15,220 bases of DNA from NCBI GenBank assembly GCA_023474185.1, contig JAMCXR010000021.1, positions 1 through 15,220 of the forward strand, given 5' to 3'. The notes under the pieces were generated by a model. That model worked only from the letters and a program-made list of their open reading frames with translations, ran no database searches and was not told where the DNA came from. Source of the stretch: Patescibacteria group bacterium. GTDB lineage: Bacteria > Patescibacteriota > Minisyncoccia > UBA6257 > Colwellbacteraceae. The position numbers were made by a program, and so were the translations under genes. Positions 1 to 6,754 of the stretch are shown here, in pieces (position 1 is the first letter of the stretch; every line of letters begins with the position of its first letter).

Positions 1-1
1 T

Positions 2-820
2 TCCTACTTCGAATCCGACAAGTACCAGTCCTATGCTTCCACAGACGGAGGAGTCGATCCCACTACCTATGAGGTAGGCACCAACCTTACCCTTACCCCC
101 TTCCTGCACGGACTTGTGGGATACTGGCCCTTATCTTCAATTAATGGGTCGGGGATTAATGCGACAAGTACCGATTTATCTGGTTGGAACAGTTACGGGA
201 CCATAGAGGACGCCACTACTACGGAGTCTGTATACGGACCGACAACTACCTCTACTAATTGCATGTCAAACCGCAGTACCTGCCTACATTTCGACGAAAT
301 AGGAGATTCGGTGGGCACGAACAATAATTACGGCGGGTTAACGTCCTTTAGCGTTTCGTTGTGGGTAAATACATCCGATTCGCAATCAGAAGCAACTTTT
401 TGGGAAGCTCCGACTATGTTTGGCAAAGGGAGTAGTGGTCCTTCCTCTGGAGATTTTGGAATAATGAGCAGCGGGGGATATGCCGGATTCTGGACTGGAT
501 TGCACAGCGGAGGGGACGATTATCTTACCTCCAGTGTCAAAATTAACGATTCTATTTGGCACAACGTAACGGTGGTTAATAACGGAACGTCAGCCACGAT
601 GTATATAGATAGTGTATCGGCCGGCTCGTTATTAACTGGTCTCGGTTTGGATAATTTAGAACCGTTCTCAATCGGCGCAAGATACGACGAAGGCGAGAGT
701 GCGTGCTATTACGACGCAACCCAATGCTTCTACGGGGGAATCATTAGCGGTGTGAGATTTTACAAAACAGTTCTTACCCAGGGACAGGTACAGGCTATTT
801 ATAATTCGGAAAAACCATGA
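2..820 (+). CDS. Secreted LamG-domain (concanavalin A-like lectin) protein, 3' part only
   Basis: The reading frame is open from the first complete codon at position 2 to a TGA at 818-820, so the gene enters from outside the window and the start is not visible. From about 116 the protein reads LVGYWPL and continues with the beta-strand pattern of a LamG/concanavalin A-like jelly roll (FSVSLWVNT, WHNVTVVNNG, MYIDSVSAG, PFSIGARYD, ISGVRFYKTVLT). It ends in the usual QVQAIYNSE helix of LamG domains. The segment before it (YEVGTNLTLTP) resembles the linker that precedes LamG domains in CPR surface proteins, which often begin with a pilin-like N-terminus; that part cannot be checked here. The role is inferred as extracellular carbohydrate or protein binding. 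One cysteine pair (SACYYDATQC) could form a disulfide, which fits export. An internal GTG at 116 is not a credible start because it lies inside the domain. Confidence 0.85.
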   Translation, partial: SYFESDKYQSYASTDGGVDPTTYEVGTNLTLTPFLHGLVGYWPLSSINGSGINATSTDLSGWNSYGTIEDATTTESVYGPTTTSTNCMSNRSTCLHFDEIGDSVGTNNNYGGLTSFSVSLWVNTSDSQSEATFWEAPTMFGKGSSGPSSGDFGIMSSGGYAGFWTGLHSGGDDYLTSSVKINDSIWHNVTVVNNGTSATMYIDSVSAGSLLTGLGLDNLEPFSIGARYDEGESACYYDATQCFYGGIISGVRFYKTVLTQGQVQAIYNSEKP

Positions 821-837
821 CGGATTTCTTGGTCAAC

Positions 838-866
838 TTCACAACTCTCTCCTTTTGCCCTAGATT
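838..866 (+). promoter_or_regulatory. Promoter of leuS, leaderless geometry
   Basis: TTCACA (838-843), a 17-base spacer and TAGATT (861-866). The hexamer ends exactly six bases before the ATG at 873, so transcription would begin at or next to the start codon. No Shine-Dalgarno sequence is present between 820 and 873. Confidence 0.55.
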
Positions 867-872
867 TATCTT

Positions 873-3302
873 ATGCATCCCTTTTCCAAGATAGAAAAAA
901 AGTGGCTGAAGCGCTGGGAGAAAAGCCGAGTTTACGAGCCGGACCGGCGCAAAGCCAAAAAACCATTCTATAACCTGATGATGTTCCCGTACCCCTCGGC
1001 CGAGGGATTGCACGTCGGGAACGCTTACGCTTTCGTCGGCAGCGACGTTTACGGTCGGTTCAAGCGGCTGCAGGGTTATGACGTCTTTGAACCGATCGGC
1101 CTGGACGGTTTCGGCATTCATTCGGAAAACTACGCCATCAAGAAAGGCGTGCATCCGATGAAGCAGGCCAAAATTTCCGAGAAAAATTTTTACCGTCAGC
1201 TGCAGATGATCGGCAACGGTTTTGCCTGGAACGAGAGACTCGAGACTTACGACCCGGAATATTACAAGTGGACGCAGTGGCTTTTCGTGCAGATGTGGAA
1301 GCACGGTTTAGCCTATCGCAAAAAACAGTCGGTCAACTGGTGCCCGTCCTGCAAAACCGTTTTGGCGGACGAGCAGGTAATCGCCGGCAAATGTGAACGG
1401 TGCGGCACGCCGGTGGTAAGGAAAGAACTCGAGCAGTGGTTTTTTAAGATTACCAAATATGCCGACAAACTCCTCAAGGACTTGGACGGGATCGATTGGT
1501 CGGAGAAAGTCAAAACCGCCCAGCGCAACTGGATAGGTAAATCAAGCGGCGCTCTGATTGCTTTTAAGATCCGCGGTCACCTGCAGACGGTGGAGGTTTT
1601 TACTACCAGGCCGGATACTATTTTCGGGGCGACATACCTGGTTCTGGCGCCGGAGCACGGAATTGTAGAAGCGCTCAAGGCCGATGCGGAAAACCTGAAA
1701 GAGATAGATAAATACATTATTACCGCGGCTAACAAATCAGAGGGCGAGCGCATTGCCGAAAAGAAAGCGAAGACGGGAGTCGAGCTTAAGGGAATCAAGG
1801 CCATCAATCCGGCTAACGGCCAGGAAATACCGGTGTATGCCGCGGATTACGTGGTTTCTTCCTATGGCACTGGAGCAATCATGGCCGTGCCGGCGCATGA
1901 TGAGCGCGACTTTGAGTTCGCCAAAAAGTTTCATCTGCCGATCAAGCAGGTCGTGGCCAAAGAAAAAAGCGAAAAACCGGCGGTCTCTCCTGAAGCATAC
2001 GGCGGCGAGGGATATTTGGTGAATTCGGGAAAATTTAACGGGTTGAAGTCGGAAGAGGCGAAAGGCGATATTGTCGATTATGTCGGCGGCAAGCGAGTCG
2101 ACACTTACAAGTTGCGCGACTGGCTCATTTCCAGGCAAAGATATTGGGGTCCGCCAATCCCGATGGTTTACTGCGAGAGGTGCGCAGAGGAAAGGAGAGG
2201 AGAAAATAAAGAAATGCCCGGCTGGTATGCGGTTCCGGAAAAGGACTTGCCGGTCAAGCTGCCGATGGTTGAGGATTTCCGCCCGACTGGAACAGGACAA
2301 TCCCCGCTAGCCGCTGTCAAATCGTTTTACGAAACGAAATGCCCTGGTTGCGGAGCCAAGGCCCGCCGCGAGACGGATGTCTCCGACACCTTCCTGGACT
2401 CCGCCTGGTATTATTTACGCTATCCGTCGGTCGGTTTGGAGAGCGGCAAAAAATTTCCTTGGGATAAAATAATTACCGCCAAGTGGCTGCCGGTTGATAT
2501 GTATATCGGCGGGGCGGAGCACGCCGTTTTGCACCTGCTTTACACCAGGTTTGTGGCGATGGCGTTAAAGGACTGGAAGTTGATTGGCTTTGCTGAGCCG
2601 TTTAAGGTTTTCCGCGCACACGGACTGCTGCTGAAAGAAGGCGCAAAAATGTCCAAGTCGAAAGGAAACGTGGTCAATCCCGATGAGTACATCAGCAAGT
2701 ACGGCACCGACGCCGTCAGAATGTATCTTATGTTTCTGGCTCCGCTGGAGCAGGGAGGGGACTGGTACGATTCAGGTATTATGGGCGTGGTCCGTTTTCT
2801 GGGGCGGGCTTGGGAGGTGGGACAGAAGAAACCCATTGGCCAGAAATCCGTTTCCCCTTGGATGCACGCCCACATCAAGAAAATCACGATGGATATTTCC
2901 GCACTTCATTACAATACGGCGATCTCCGAACTAATGGTCATCCTGAACCGCTTGGAAAAAGAGGGCGCCGGCCAAAAAGATTTCCAAAGTTTTTTGATAA
3001 TGCTTTCGCCTTTCGCTCCGTTCCTCGCTGAGGAATTGTGGGAAGCTCAAGGCGGAAAGTTTTCCGTCCACCGAACGGCCTGGCCCAAATTCAATCCGGA
3101 TTTGGCCGAACCGGAAGAAATAGAGGTGATAGTCCAGGTTAACGGCAAGGTTCGCGGACGGATAAAAGCGAAAACCGGGCTTAGTAAGAGCGAAGCGCAA
3201 AAGCTGGCTTTGGAGCTGGAGGCGGTGAAAAAGCAGGTAAAAAGCGGAACGTTGAAGCAAGTGATCTATATCCAGGATAAGGTGGTAAATATCGTGCTCT
3301 AG
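873..3302 (+). CDS. leuS: Leucyl-tRNA synthetase
   Basis: This class I aminoacyl-tRNA synthetase charges tRNA-Leu with leucine in the cytosol. Visible landmarks are the HIGH-type signature HVGN at residues 47-50, a four-cysteine zinc knuckle (CPSC...CERC), and the CP1 editing domain with its threonine-rich TTRPDTIFGATY and AVPAHDERD. Further on come a second CPGC pair before DTFLDSAWYYLRYPS, the YIGGAEHAVLHLLY block, KMSKS at 592-596 and a C-terminal VIVQVNGKVRGRI segment. At 809 residues it is shorter than the E. coli enzyme (about 860). The region just before KMSKS is very short (AHGLLLKEGAKMSKS), so the leucine-specific insertion found there in E. coli appears to be absent. The ATG at 873 is chosen because the catalytic domain starts right after it and a promoter -10 box lies six bases upstream. 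The gene stands alone, 52 bases after the LamG gene. Confidence 0.97.
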   Translation: MHPFSKIEKKWLKRWEKSRVYEPDRRKAKKPFYNLMMFPYPSAEGLHVGNAYAFVGSDVYGRFKRLQGYDVFEPIGLDGFGIHSENYAIKKGVHPMKQAKISEKNFYRQLQMIGNGFAWNERLETYDPEYYKWTQWLFVQMWKHGLAYRKKQSVNWCPSCKTVLADEQVIAGKCERCGTPVVRKELEQWFFKITKYADKLLKDLDGIDWSEKVKTAQRNWIGKSSGALIAFKIRGHLQTVEVFTTRPDTIFGATYLVLAPEHGIVEALKADAENLKEIDKYIITAANKSEGERIAEKKAKTGVELKGIKAINPANGQEIPVYAADYVVSSYGTGAIMAVPAHDERDFEFAKKFHLPIKQVVAKEKSEKPAVSPEAYGGEGYLVNSGKFNGLKSEEAKGDIVDYVGGKRVDTYKLRDWLISRQRYWGPPIPMVYCERCAEERRGENKEMPGWYAVPEKDLPVKLPMVEDFRPTGTGQSPLAAVKSFYETKCPGCGAKARRETDVSDTFLDSAWYYLRYPSVGLESGKKFPWDKIITAKWLPVDMYIGGAEHAVLHLLYTRFVAMALKDWKLIGFAEPFKVFRAHGLLLKEGAKMSKSKGNVVNPDEYISKYGTDAVRMYLMFLAPLEQGGDWYDSGIMGVVRFLGRAWEVGQKKPIGQKSVSPWMHAHIKKITMDISALHYNTAISELMVILNRLEKEGAGQKDFQSFLIMLSPFAPFLAEELWEAQGGKFSVHRTAWPKFNPDLAEPEEIEVIVQVNGKVRGRIKAKTGLSKSEAQKLALELEAVKKQVKSGTLKQVIYIQDKVVNIVL

Positions 3303-3313
3303 GAATTTTTTCG

Positions 3314-3338
3314 CTGTCAAAAAGCTAGATATTGACAG
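3314..3338. repeat. 7-bp inverted repeat overlapping a -35 box
   Basis: CTGTCAA (3314-3320) and TTGACAG (3332-3338) are perfect inverted copies separated by 11 bases. The right arm contains the -35 hexamer of the FN3-gene promoter, so a dimeric repressor bound here would cover it. A weak hairpin is the alternative reading. Confidence 0.4.
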
Positions 3339-3360
3339 AATAAGAATTTTATGCTTTAAT
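3332..3360 (+). promoter_or_regulatory. Strong promoter of the FN3-protein gene
   Basis: Consensus TTGACA (3332-3337), a 17-base spacer and TTTAAT (3355-3360), preceded by an extended -10 TGC (3352-3354). The predicted transcript start near 3367 gives a leader of about 47 bases before the ATG at 3414. Confidence 0.75.
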
Positions 3361-3413
3361 TTGCATGCAATAACCAGGCTGGTTTGAAGCCGGCCGGAGC
3401 GCTTTTATTTATT

Positions 3414-5135
3414 ATGAATCAAAGAACAGCCACGACGAAAACTGTCGGAATGATTGCCGCAATCCTTCTGGGACTGGGTTTGCTCCATTATGTTTTTACC
3501 AATTTTTCCCAATCGGTCAGCCTTTTGGGTTCCGGCTTGACCGCTTTCGTTTCCGCTTTTAACGGACATAACTCTTTTTCTTTGCCGACGCTCGCTGATT
3601 TTACGGGCATTTCCGGCAACGGCGGTTCCAGATCCGCGGTTGCGCGATCCGGTGGACAAACCGCCACTTCATCGGCAGTTAACGGCGTCCATACGGTTTC
3701 AATCGTCAAAATTCCCGGCCAGGTATCCAATCTCAACGCGGTTGCCGGCGTTAATCAAGTCAGCTTGAACTGGTCCGAACCCAGCCAGGGCGCCGGACCC
3801 ATTACTTACTACCTTGTTTACAGGGGAACTTACGCGGGCGGAGAAAGCTTTGCTGAGGCTATTCATTCCACTAGCTGGACGGATACCGATGTCTCTCCGG
3901 GGTACACTTATTATTATAAAGTGCTGGCGGTAAACGCTTACGGCAACGGCCCCTACTCCAACGAAGTTTCGGCCGCTCCCTACCAATCGCTTTCTTACGT
4001 GGCTCCGGCTTCGAGTTTACTGGCATCTTCCGGATACGGACAGATTACTTTAACTTGGTCTGCTCCGACTTCCCTCAACAATCCTGTTTCTTACTACAAT
4101 GTTTATCGCAGCGTTAATAACAGCACCGGTTTTTCTTATTACGCTCAGACTGCCGGCAACAATTACGTGGACGATTACGTGAACAGCGGCAATGTCTATT
4201 ATTATTACGTCACTGCGGTAAGCAACGGCGGTTCAGAGTCGCAAAAATCCAACACTGCTTCGGCCACCCCTTTGAGCACCGCGCCTTCCGCCGTCAGCGG
4301 CCTTTCCGCCTCGGCTTCGGGCAATACAGTTATTCTCAACTGGTCTTACGGCGGCAGCATTCCTGCTTCCTACTTCAATGTTTACCGCGGAACAAATAAC
4401 AGCGACGTTTCGTTCTACGCCTCGACTACCGGCAATTCCACCAGTTTCACCGACAGCGGCGTTTCCTCGGGCAACACGTACTACTACGAAGTCAGCGCGG
4501 TCAATTCTTCGGGAGCAGAGGGTGCCTTGTCGAACGAAACGAATATCAGCATCCAAAGCCAGAGTCAGGAGCCGCTGATCACTCAGGTAACCAATTTGTC
4601 GGTATCGCAGCAGTCGGGCGGAGTGTCTCTTTCCTGGTCGTACAGCGGCGGAGCGGCAAGCTACTTCAACATTTACCGGAGCGCGTCCGACGGTAGCATG
4701 GTGTTTTATGCTTCTACACAAGGCACTTATTACTTGGACGACGCCGTCACCAGCGGAAATACTTACGCGTATCAAGTTTCGGCGGTTAACGCCTACGATG
4801 TCGAAGGGCCGCTTTCCGGGGCAGCCAGCATTACCTACAACTCCTCGCCTTCGTATGAGCCGTATTCGGCTAATCAATCTGTCAGCCTTTCGGTGAGCGA
4901 GGTAAGCGGCGGAATAGAATTGAGCTGGTCGTATTCCGGTCCGGCGGCCAGCTCCTTTAACATTTATCGGGGAGTCAATCAAATAGGAACGGCCTACGTT
5001 ACGAGCGCCGGCGGGACGTCATTCCTTGATACCGGTGTTTATCCCGGCAATATCTATTACTACCAGATTTCTCCGGTTAACGCTTCTACCGGTTTGCAGG
5101 GATCCTTGTCCAACGAAGTAAGCTTGTCATACTAA
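3414..5135 (+). CDS. Membrane-anchored protein with five fibronectin type III domains
   Basis: 573 residues. A short basic N-terminus is followed by one hydrophobic segment at about 10-28 (TVGMIAAILLGLGLLHYVF), probably an uncleaved signal anchor, then a Ser/Gly-rich linker to about residue 100. Five FN3 domains follow at roughly 101-189, 197-286, 290-381, 388-476 and 486-573. Each carries the strand pattern L.W followed by YFN(V/I)YR, and later SGNTYYY.VSAVN. The protein stops at the end of the fifth domain, with no catalytic domain or cell-wall anchor. The inferred role is extracellular attachment or spacing at the cell surface. The ATG at 3414 is preferred over an in-frame TTG at 3384 because the latter would add an unlikely peptide inside the leader. 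GGAG at 3396-3399 is a weak, distant ribosome site. The gene is monocistronic, with its own strong promoter and terminator. Confidence 0.9.
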   Translation: MNQRTATTKTVGMIAAILLGLGLLHYVFTNFSQSVSLLGSGLTAFVSAFNGHNSFSLPTLADFTGISGNGGSRSAVARSGGQTATSSAVNGVHTVSIVKIPGQVSNLNAVAGVNQVSLNWSEPSQGAGPITYYLVYRGTYAGGESFAEAIHSTSWTDTDVSPGYTYYYKVLAVNAYGNGPYSNEVSAAPYQSLSYVAPASSLLASSGYGQITLTWSAPTSLNNPVSYYNVYRSVNNSTGFSYYAQTAGNNYVDDYVNSGNVYYYYVTAVSNGGSESQKSNTASATPLSTAPSAVSGLSASASGNTVILNWSYGGSIPASYFNVYRGTNNSDVSFYASTTGNSTSFTDSGVSSGNTYYYEVSAVNSSGAEGALSNETNISIQSQSQEPLITQVTNLSVSQQSGGVSLSWSYSGGAASYFNIYRSASDGSMVFYASTQGTYYLDDAVTSGNTYAYQVSAVNAYDVEGPLSGAASITYNSSPSYEPYSANQSVSLSVSEVSGGIELSWSYSGPAASSFNIYRGVNQIGTAYVTSAGGTSFLDTGVYPGNIYYYQISPVNASTGLQGSLSNEVSLSY

Positions 5136-5151
5136 AAGCAGGCTCGGACGT

Positions 5152-5182
5152 AAAAGGGAAGGCATTTGAGCCTTCCCTTTTT
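5152..5182. terminator. Bidirectional intrinsic terminator between convergent genes
   Basis: A perfect 12-bp stem, AAAAGGGAAGGC (5152-5163) with GCCTTCCCTTTT (5170-5181), has a six-base loop and runs into T residues. The A/T tracts on both sides let it serve the FN3 gene on the plus strand and the small gene ending at 5225 on the minus strand. Confidence 0.9.
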
Positions 5183-5224
5183 GGTCGCTTGGTCGCGGTC
5201 CCCAAACCAAAAACGTTACAAACC

Positions 5225-5470
5225 TTAGGAACGGCCGGACAGTATTCCGGCGGCTTTTCCCATTAGGGCTTTGTATATGTCTGTGGGGAAATAGACCTTG
5301 GCATCACGGGCACCAGAGAGGGAAACCCTCGCCGTTTCTATTATTTTATTTTTATTGTTTTTCGCCAGAGTAATGCGTTTGTCCCCCCAAGTCAGTTCAA
5401 CTTCATACACGGCCCCGCTGCGCTTGTCTCTCGACACCTCAGTGACCTCGATGCCGTTGCGGTCGATCAT
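5225..5470 (-). CDS. Small hypothetical protein (81 aa)
   Basis: I do not recognise the family. The ATG at 5470 is chosen because a full Shine-Dalgarno GGAGGTGA (plus-strand positions 5476-5483) sits five bases upstream. The longer open frame reaching 5548 starts inside the promoter. The product begins MIDRNGIEVTEVSRD and alternates charged strands (YEVELTWGDKRITL) with a helical end. No membrane segment, cysteine or known motif is visible, so it is probably a small cytosolic beta-rich protein. It has its own promoter and is separated from the upstream phosphatase gene by 83 bases. Function unknown. Confidence 0.7.
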   Translation of the reverse strand: MIDRNGIEVTEVSRDKRSGAVYEVELTWGDKRITLAKNNKNKIIETARVSLSGARDAKVYFPTDIYKALMGKAAGILSGRS

Positions 5471-5475
5471 CCGCT

Positions 5476-5483
5476 TCACCTCC
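5476..5483 (-). promoter_or_regulatory. Strong Shine-Dalgarno that fixes the start at 5470
   Basis: GGAGGTGA read on the minus strand, with a five-base spacer to the ATG. It is the best ribosome-binding site in the window and contrasts with the many genes here that have none. Confidence 0.8.
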
Positions 5484-5506
5484 GAAGAGCAAAGTAAAAC
5501 AAATAT

Positions 5507-5536
5507 TTGATAACACCGCGGGGGCGGGAGAGTCAA
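5507..5536 (-). promoter_or_regulatory. Promoter of the 81-aa gene
   Basis: On the minus strand: TTGACT (5536-5531), an 18-base spacer and TATCAA (5512-5507) with TGT directly before it (extended -10). The predicted start near 5500 gives a leader of about 30 bases that carries the Shine-Dalgarno. Confidence 0.6.
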
Positions 5537-5553
5537 TACCGGCGGCAATAAGG

Positions 5554-6015
5554 CTATTGTTTGAAAGTTTGCGTTTTCCAGACCCGCTCGAATTGTTTTA
5601 TCCTTCGCTTGATGTAGAAAATATTGGGATTGGCCGCTGGCCGCCCCTTTTTAATGAGCGCGATGGCTTCGGCGGAGGAATGCCCCAGAGCAATTAAAAT
5701 CGCGGCAGCCATTAAAGCCGAGCGGTGCCGGCCGCGGCGGCAATGGACGAAGACCTGGCTATTGTTTTTAATAAGCTCGACAGCGTCTTGTGTTCCCCGA
5801 AGAAGATATTTCATCGATATTTGGAAAAAAGGCGCGTCTATCGCTCGGAAGTTTTCCGTCGGGATGCTTGTATTCCTCCTGCGGTCCGGAAAAATGCGCG
5901 TATTGATGATAAGCTGCACGCCGCGCTCTTCAAGCTCGCGGTAGGCCGCGCTTGTCGGTTGCGAGCCCATCAGTAAATTCGGAATTATGGTTGAAATGTC
6001 CGCCTTTTTGGCCAT
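5554..6015 (-). CDS. Dual-specificity / protein tyrosine phosphatase-like protein
   Basis: 153 residues from the ATG at 6015. It carries the C-x5-R phosphatase signature HCRRGRHRS, with catalytic Cys92, Arg98 and Ser99. It follows the usual hydrophobic strand (SQVFV), and a candidate general acid Asp60 lies 32 residues upstream, the spacing seen in VHR-like dual-specificity enzymes. The expected helix (ALMAAAILIALGHSSAEAIALIKK) follows the signature. No signal peptide or extra domain is present, so it is a single cytosolic catalytic domain. The substrate cannot be read from sequence; phosphoprotein, nucleotide or RNA 5' phosphate are all possible. An in-frame ATG at 6126 would read through the terminator stem and encode an implausible Pro/Arg-rich tail, so the start at 6015 is preferred. 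That start lies only ten bases after the terminator T-tract and has no Shine-Dalgarno, which suggests expression depends on read-through. Confidence 0.8.
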   Translation of the reverse strand: MAKKADISTIIPNLLMGSQPTSAAYRELEERGVQLIINTRIFPDRRRNTSIPTENFRAIDAPFFQISMKYLLRGTQDAVELIKNNSQVFVHCRRGRHRSALMAAAILIALGHSSAEAIALIKKGRPAANPNIFYIKRRIKQFERVWKTQTFKQ

Positions 6016-6024
6016 AAAGTTTTT

Positions 6025-6072
6025 AAATAAAAACCCCGTCCGGACTATCGAGAAGACACGACTTGGACGGGG
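6025..6072 (-). terminator. Intrinsic terminator just before the phosphatase start codon
   Basis: On the minus strand CCCCGTCC (6072-6065) pairs with GGACGGGG (6041-6034) across a 23-base loop and is followed by TTTTTATTT (6033-6025). It ends ten bases before the ATG at 6015, so it is either the end of a small RNA gene or an attenuator for the phosphatase. Confidence 0.75.
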
Positions 6073-6243
6073 GACCGGGTCGGGTTTGGGATGATCCGGA
6101 TGCCGCCAAACTAAAAGCGCAAACATCCTTTTCTTGTTCCCCCAAAGCCCTAACCGGGGAGGAGGCGCGCCTGGGTTAAATTCGGAAATTTTGGAACGGG
6201 AGGCCCCAGGCGCGTCATGTTTAACTCTTTTGAGTGCAACGCT
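6025..6243 (-). ncRNA. Unassigned structured RNA or regulatory leader, about 215 nt
   Basis: A good minus-strand promoter ends at 6250 and an intrinsic terminator lies at 6072-6025, bounding a transcript without a plausible reading frame. Visible helices are an ACTC-AAAA-GAGT hairpin (6235-6224) and a perfect 10-bp stem CGCGCCTGGG (6214-6205) with CCCAGGCGCG (6175-6166). There are also an interrupted GGATG...CATCC helix near 6125-6100 and the terminator stem. GGGGGA (6143-6138) can pair with TCCCCC (6074-6069), four bases of which belong to the terminator's 5' arm; this is a possible antiterminator. I compared it by eye with tmRNA, RNase P, SRP and 6S RNA and with common riboswitch cores and found no match. 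Whether it is a stand-alone RNA or a leader of the phosphatase gene is open. Confidence 0.55.
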
Positions 6244-6249
6244 CCTCGC

Positions 6250-6278
6250 ATACTATTGGACTTGTGTTTGCTTGTCAA
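6250..6278 (-). promoter_or_regulatory. Promoter of the unassigned RNA/leader
   Basis: On the minus strand: perfect TTGACA (6278-6273), a 17-base spacer and TAGTAT (6255-6250). Start predicted at about 6243. Confidence 0.7.
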
Positions 6279-6428
6279 TCGGGAATCGGTGACATTTCAC
6301 AAAATCTAAAGATAGCTCCTATCACGTGTTTTAAAAAAACCAGGAAGTTCCCTAAGCAAACGCAATGACTCTTTATTAATATGTGAAAAGTTTTTGTGCA
6401 CTCGGCTTAGATATAATCTTATGCCCCG
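6279..6428. other. Gene-free spacer between tRNA-Ser and the RNA promoter
   Basis: No reading frame or RNA gene is recognised. On the minus strand, downstream of tRNA-Ser, a short hairpin GATAG-GAG-CTATC (6323-6311) is followed by TTTAGATTTT and may act as a weak terminator for the tRNA. A TATAAT on the plus strand (6412-6417) has no convincing -35 box and no gene behind it. Confidence 0.4.
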
Positions 6429-6515
6429 CGGTGGGGGTGAGATTCGAACTCACGATACCCTTTCGGATATAGCAGTTTTCAAGACTGCCGCCATCGTCCA
6501 CTCGGCCACCCCACC
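6429..6515 (-). tRNA. tRNA-Ser(UGA)
   Basis: An 87-base class II tRNA on the minus strand. The acceptor stem is GGTGGGG with CCCCACC and the discriminator base is G. The anticodon loop CTTGAAA gives anticodon TGA (reads UCA). There is a long variable arm closed around TCCGAAAGGG, and the T arm is GTGAG-TTCGAAT-CTCAC. The bases after the discriminator are CGG, so CCA is not encoded and must be added after transcription. Confidence 0.95.
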
Positions 6516-6524
6516 AGTACCGGC

Positions 6525-6553
6525 ATCATATCTTTATTTTTTTCAAAAATAAA
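6525..6553 (-). promoter_or_regulatory. Promoter of tRNA-Ser(UGA)
   Basis: On the minus strand: TTTATT (6553-6548), a 17-base spacer and TATGAT (6530-6525). The start falls about three bases before the mature 5' end. Its -35 lies in the same AT palindrome that serves the divergent tRNA-Ala. Confidence 0.5.
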
Positions 6554-6554
6554 G
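6532..6554. repeat. AT-rich 10-bp palindrome between divergent tRNAs
   Basis: CTTTATTTTT (6532-6541) and AAAAATAAAG (6545-6554) are perfect inverted arms around a three-base centre. Each arm supplies a TTTATT -35-like hexamer for one of the two diverging tRNA promoters. Confidence 0.6.
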
Positions 6555-6560
6555 TAAAAT
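6533..6560 (+). promoter_or_regulatory. Possible promoter of tRNA-Ala(GGC)
   Basis: TTTATT (6533-6538), a 16-base spacer and TAAAAT (6555-6560). The start near 6567 would leave a 5' leader of about 20 bases for RNase P to remove. The -35 box is weak. Confidence 0.4.
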
Positions 6561-6587
6561 ACCAGGGGTCAGAGTGTATTCATTGAC

Positions 6588-6661
6588 GGGCCTATAGTAT
6601 AGCGGTAGAACACCTCCATGGCATGGAGGGGGTCGGGGTTCGACTCCCCGTAGGTCCACCA
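6588..6661 (+). tRNA. tRNA-Ala(GGC), CCA encoded
   Basis: Acceptor stem GGGCCTA with TAGGTCC contains the G3-U70 wobble, the alanine identity element. The anticodon arm is CCTCC-ATGGCAT-GGAGG, giving anticodon GGC. The T arm is CGGGG-TTCGACT-CCCCG. Discriminator A6658 is followed by CCA at 6659-6661. The D stem is imperfect: GTAT opposite GAAC gives two pairs, an A-A mismatch and a wobble. Confidence 0.93.
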
Positions 6662-6742
6662 CTTCGCTCTCCGGCTATTGCCTCGGAGCTTCGCAGTGCA
6701 AACGCCACGCCATTGTTTCATGAATTTTTCATCGTGGCAGGC

Positions 6743-6748
6743 CATACT
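6743..6748 (+). promoter_or_regulatory. Candidate -10 box of the response regulator, leaderless
   Basis: CATACT (4 of 6 matches) ends exactly six bases before the ATG at 6755, matching the geometry at leuS and other genes here. No clear -35 and no Shine-Dalgarno are seen. Read-through from tRNA-Ala is an alternative. Confidence 0.35.
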
Positions 6749-6754
6749 AATAAT

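Noticed and set aside
4233..4982. Long minus-strand reading frame opposite the FN3 gene (249 codons)
   Set aside because: It is a shadow of the repetitive FN3 codons; the product is Arg/Ala/Val-rich without any domain, and no promoter or Shine-Dalgarno is present.
5183..5224. GGTCGC direct repeats between the convergent genes
   Set aside because: Only two or three 6-base copies are present, with no extension; chance is sufficient.
6016..6126. N-terminal extension of the phosphatase to an ATG at 6126
   Set aside because: It would encode the terminator stem and an unusual Pro/Arg-rich peptide; the phosphatase fold begins after residue 38 of that frame.
6623..6754. Response-regulator frame extended upstream
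   Set aside because: The extension lies partly inside tRNA-Ala(GGC), and the receiver domain begins exactly at the ATG at 6755.
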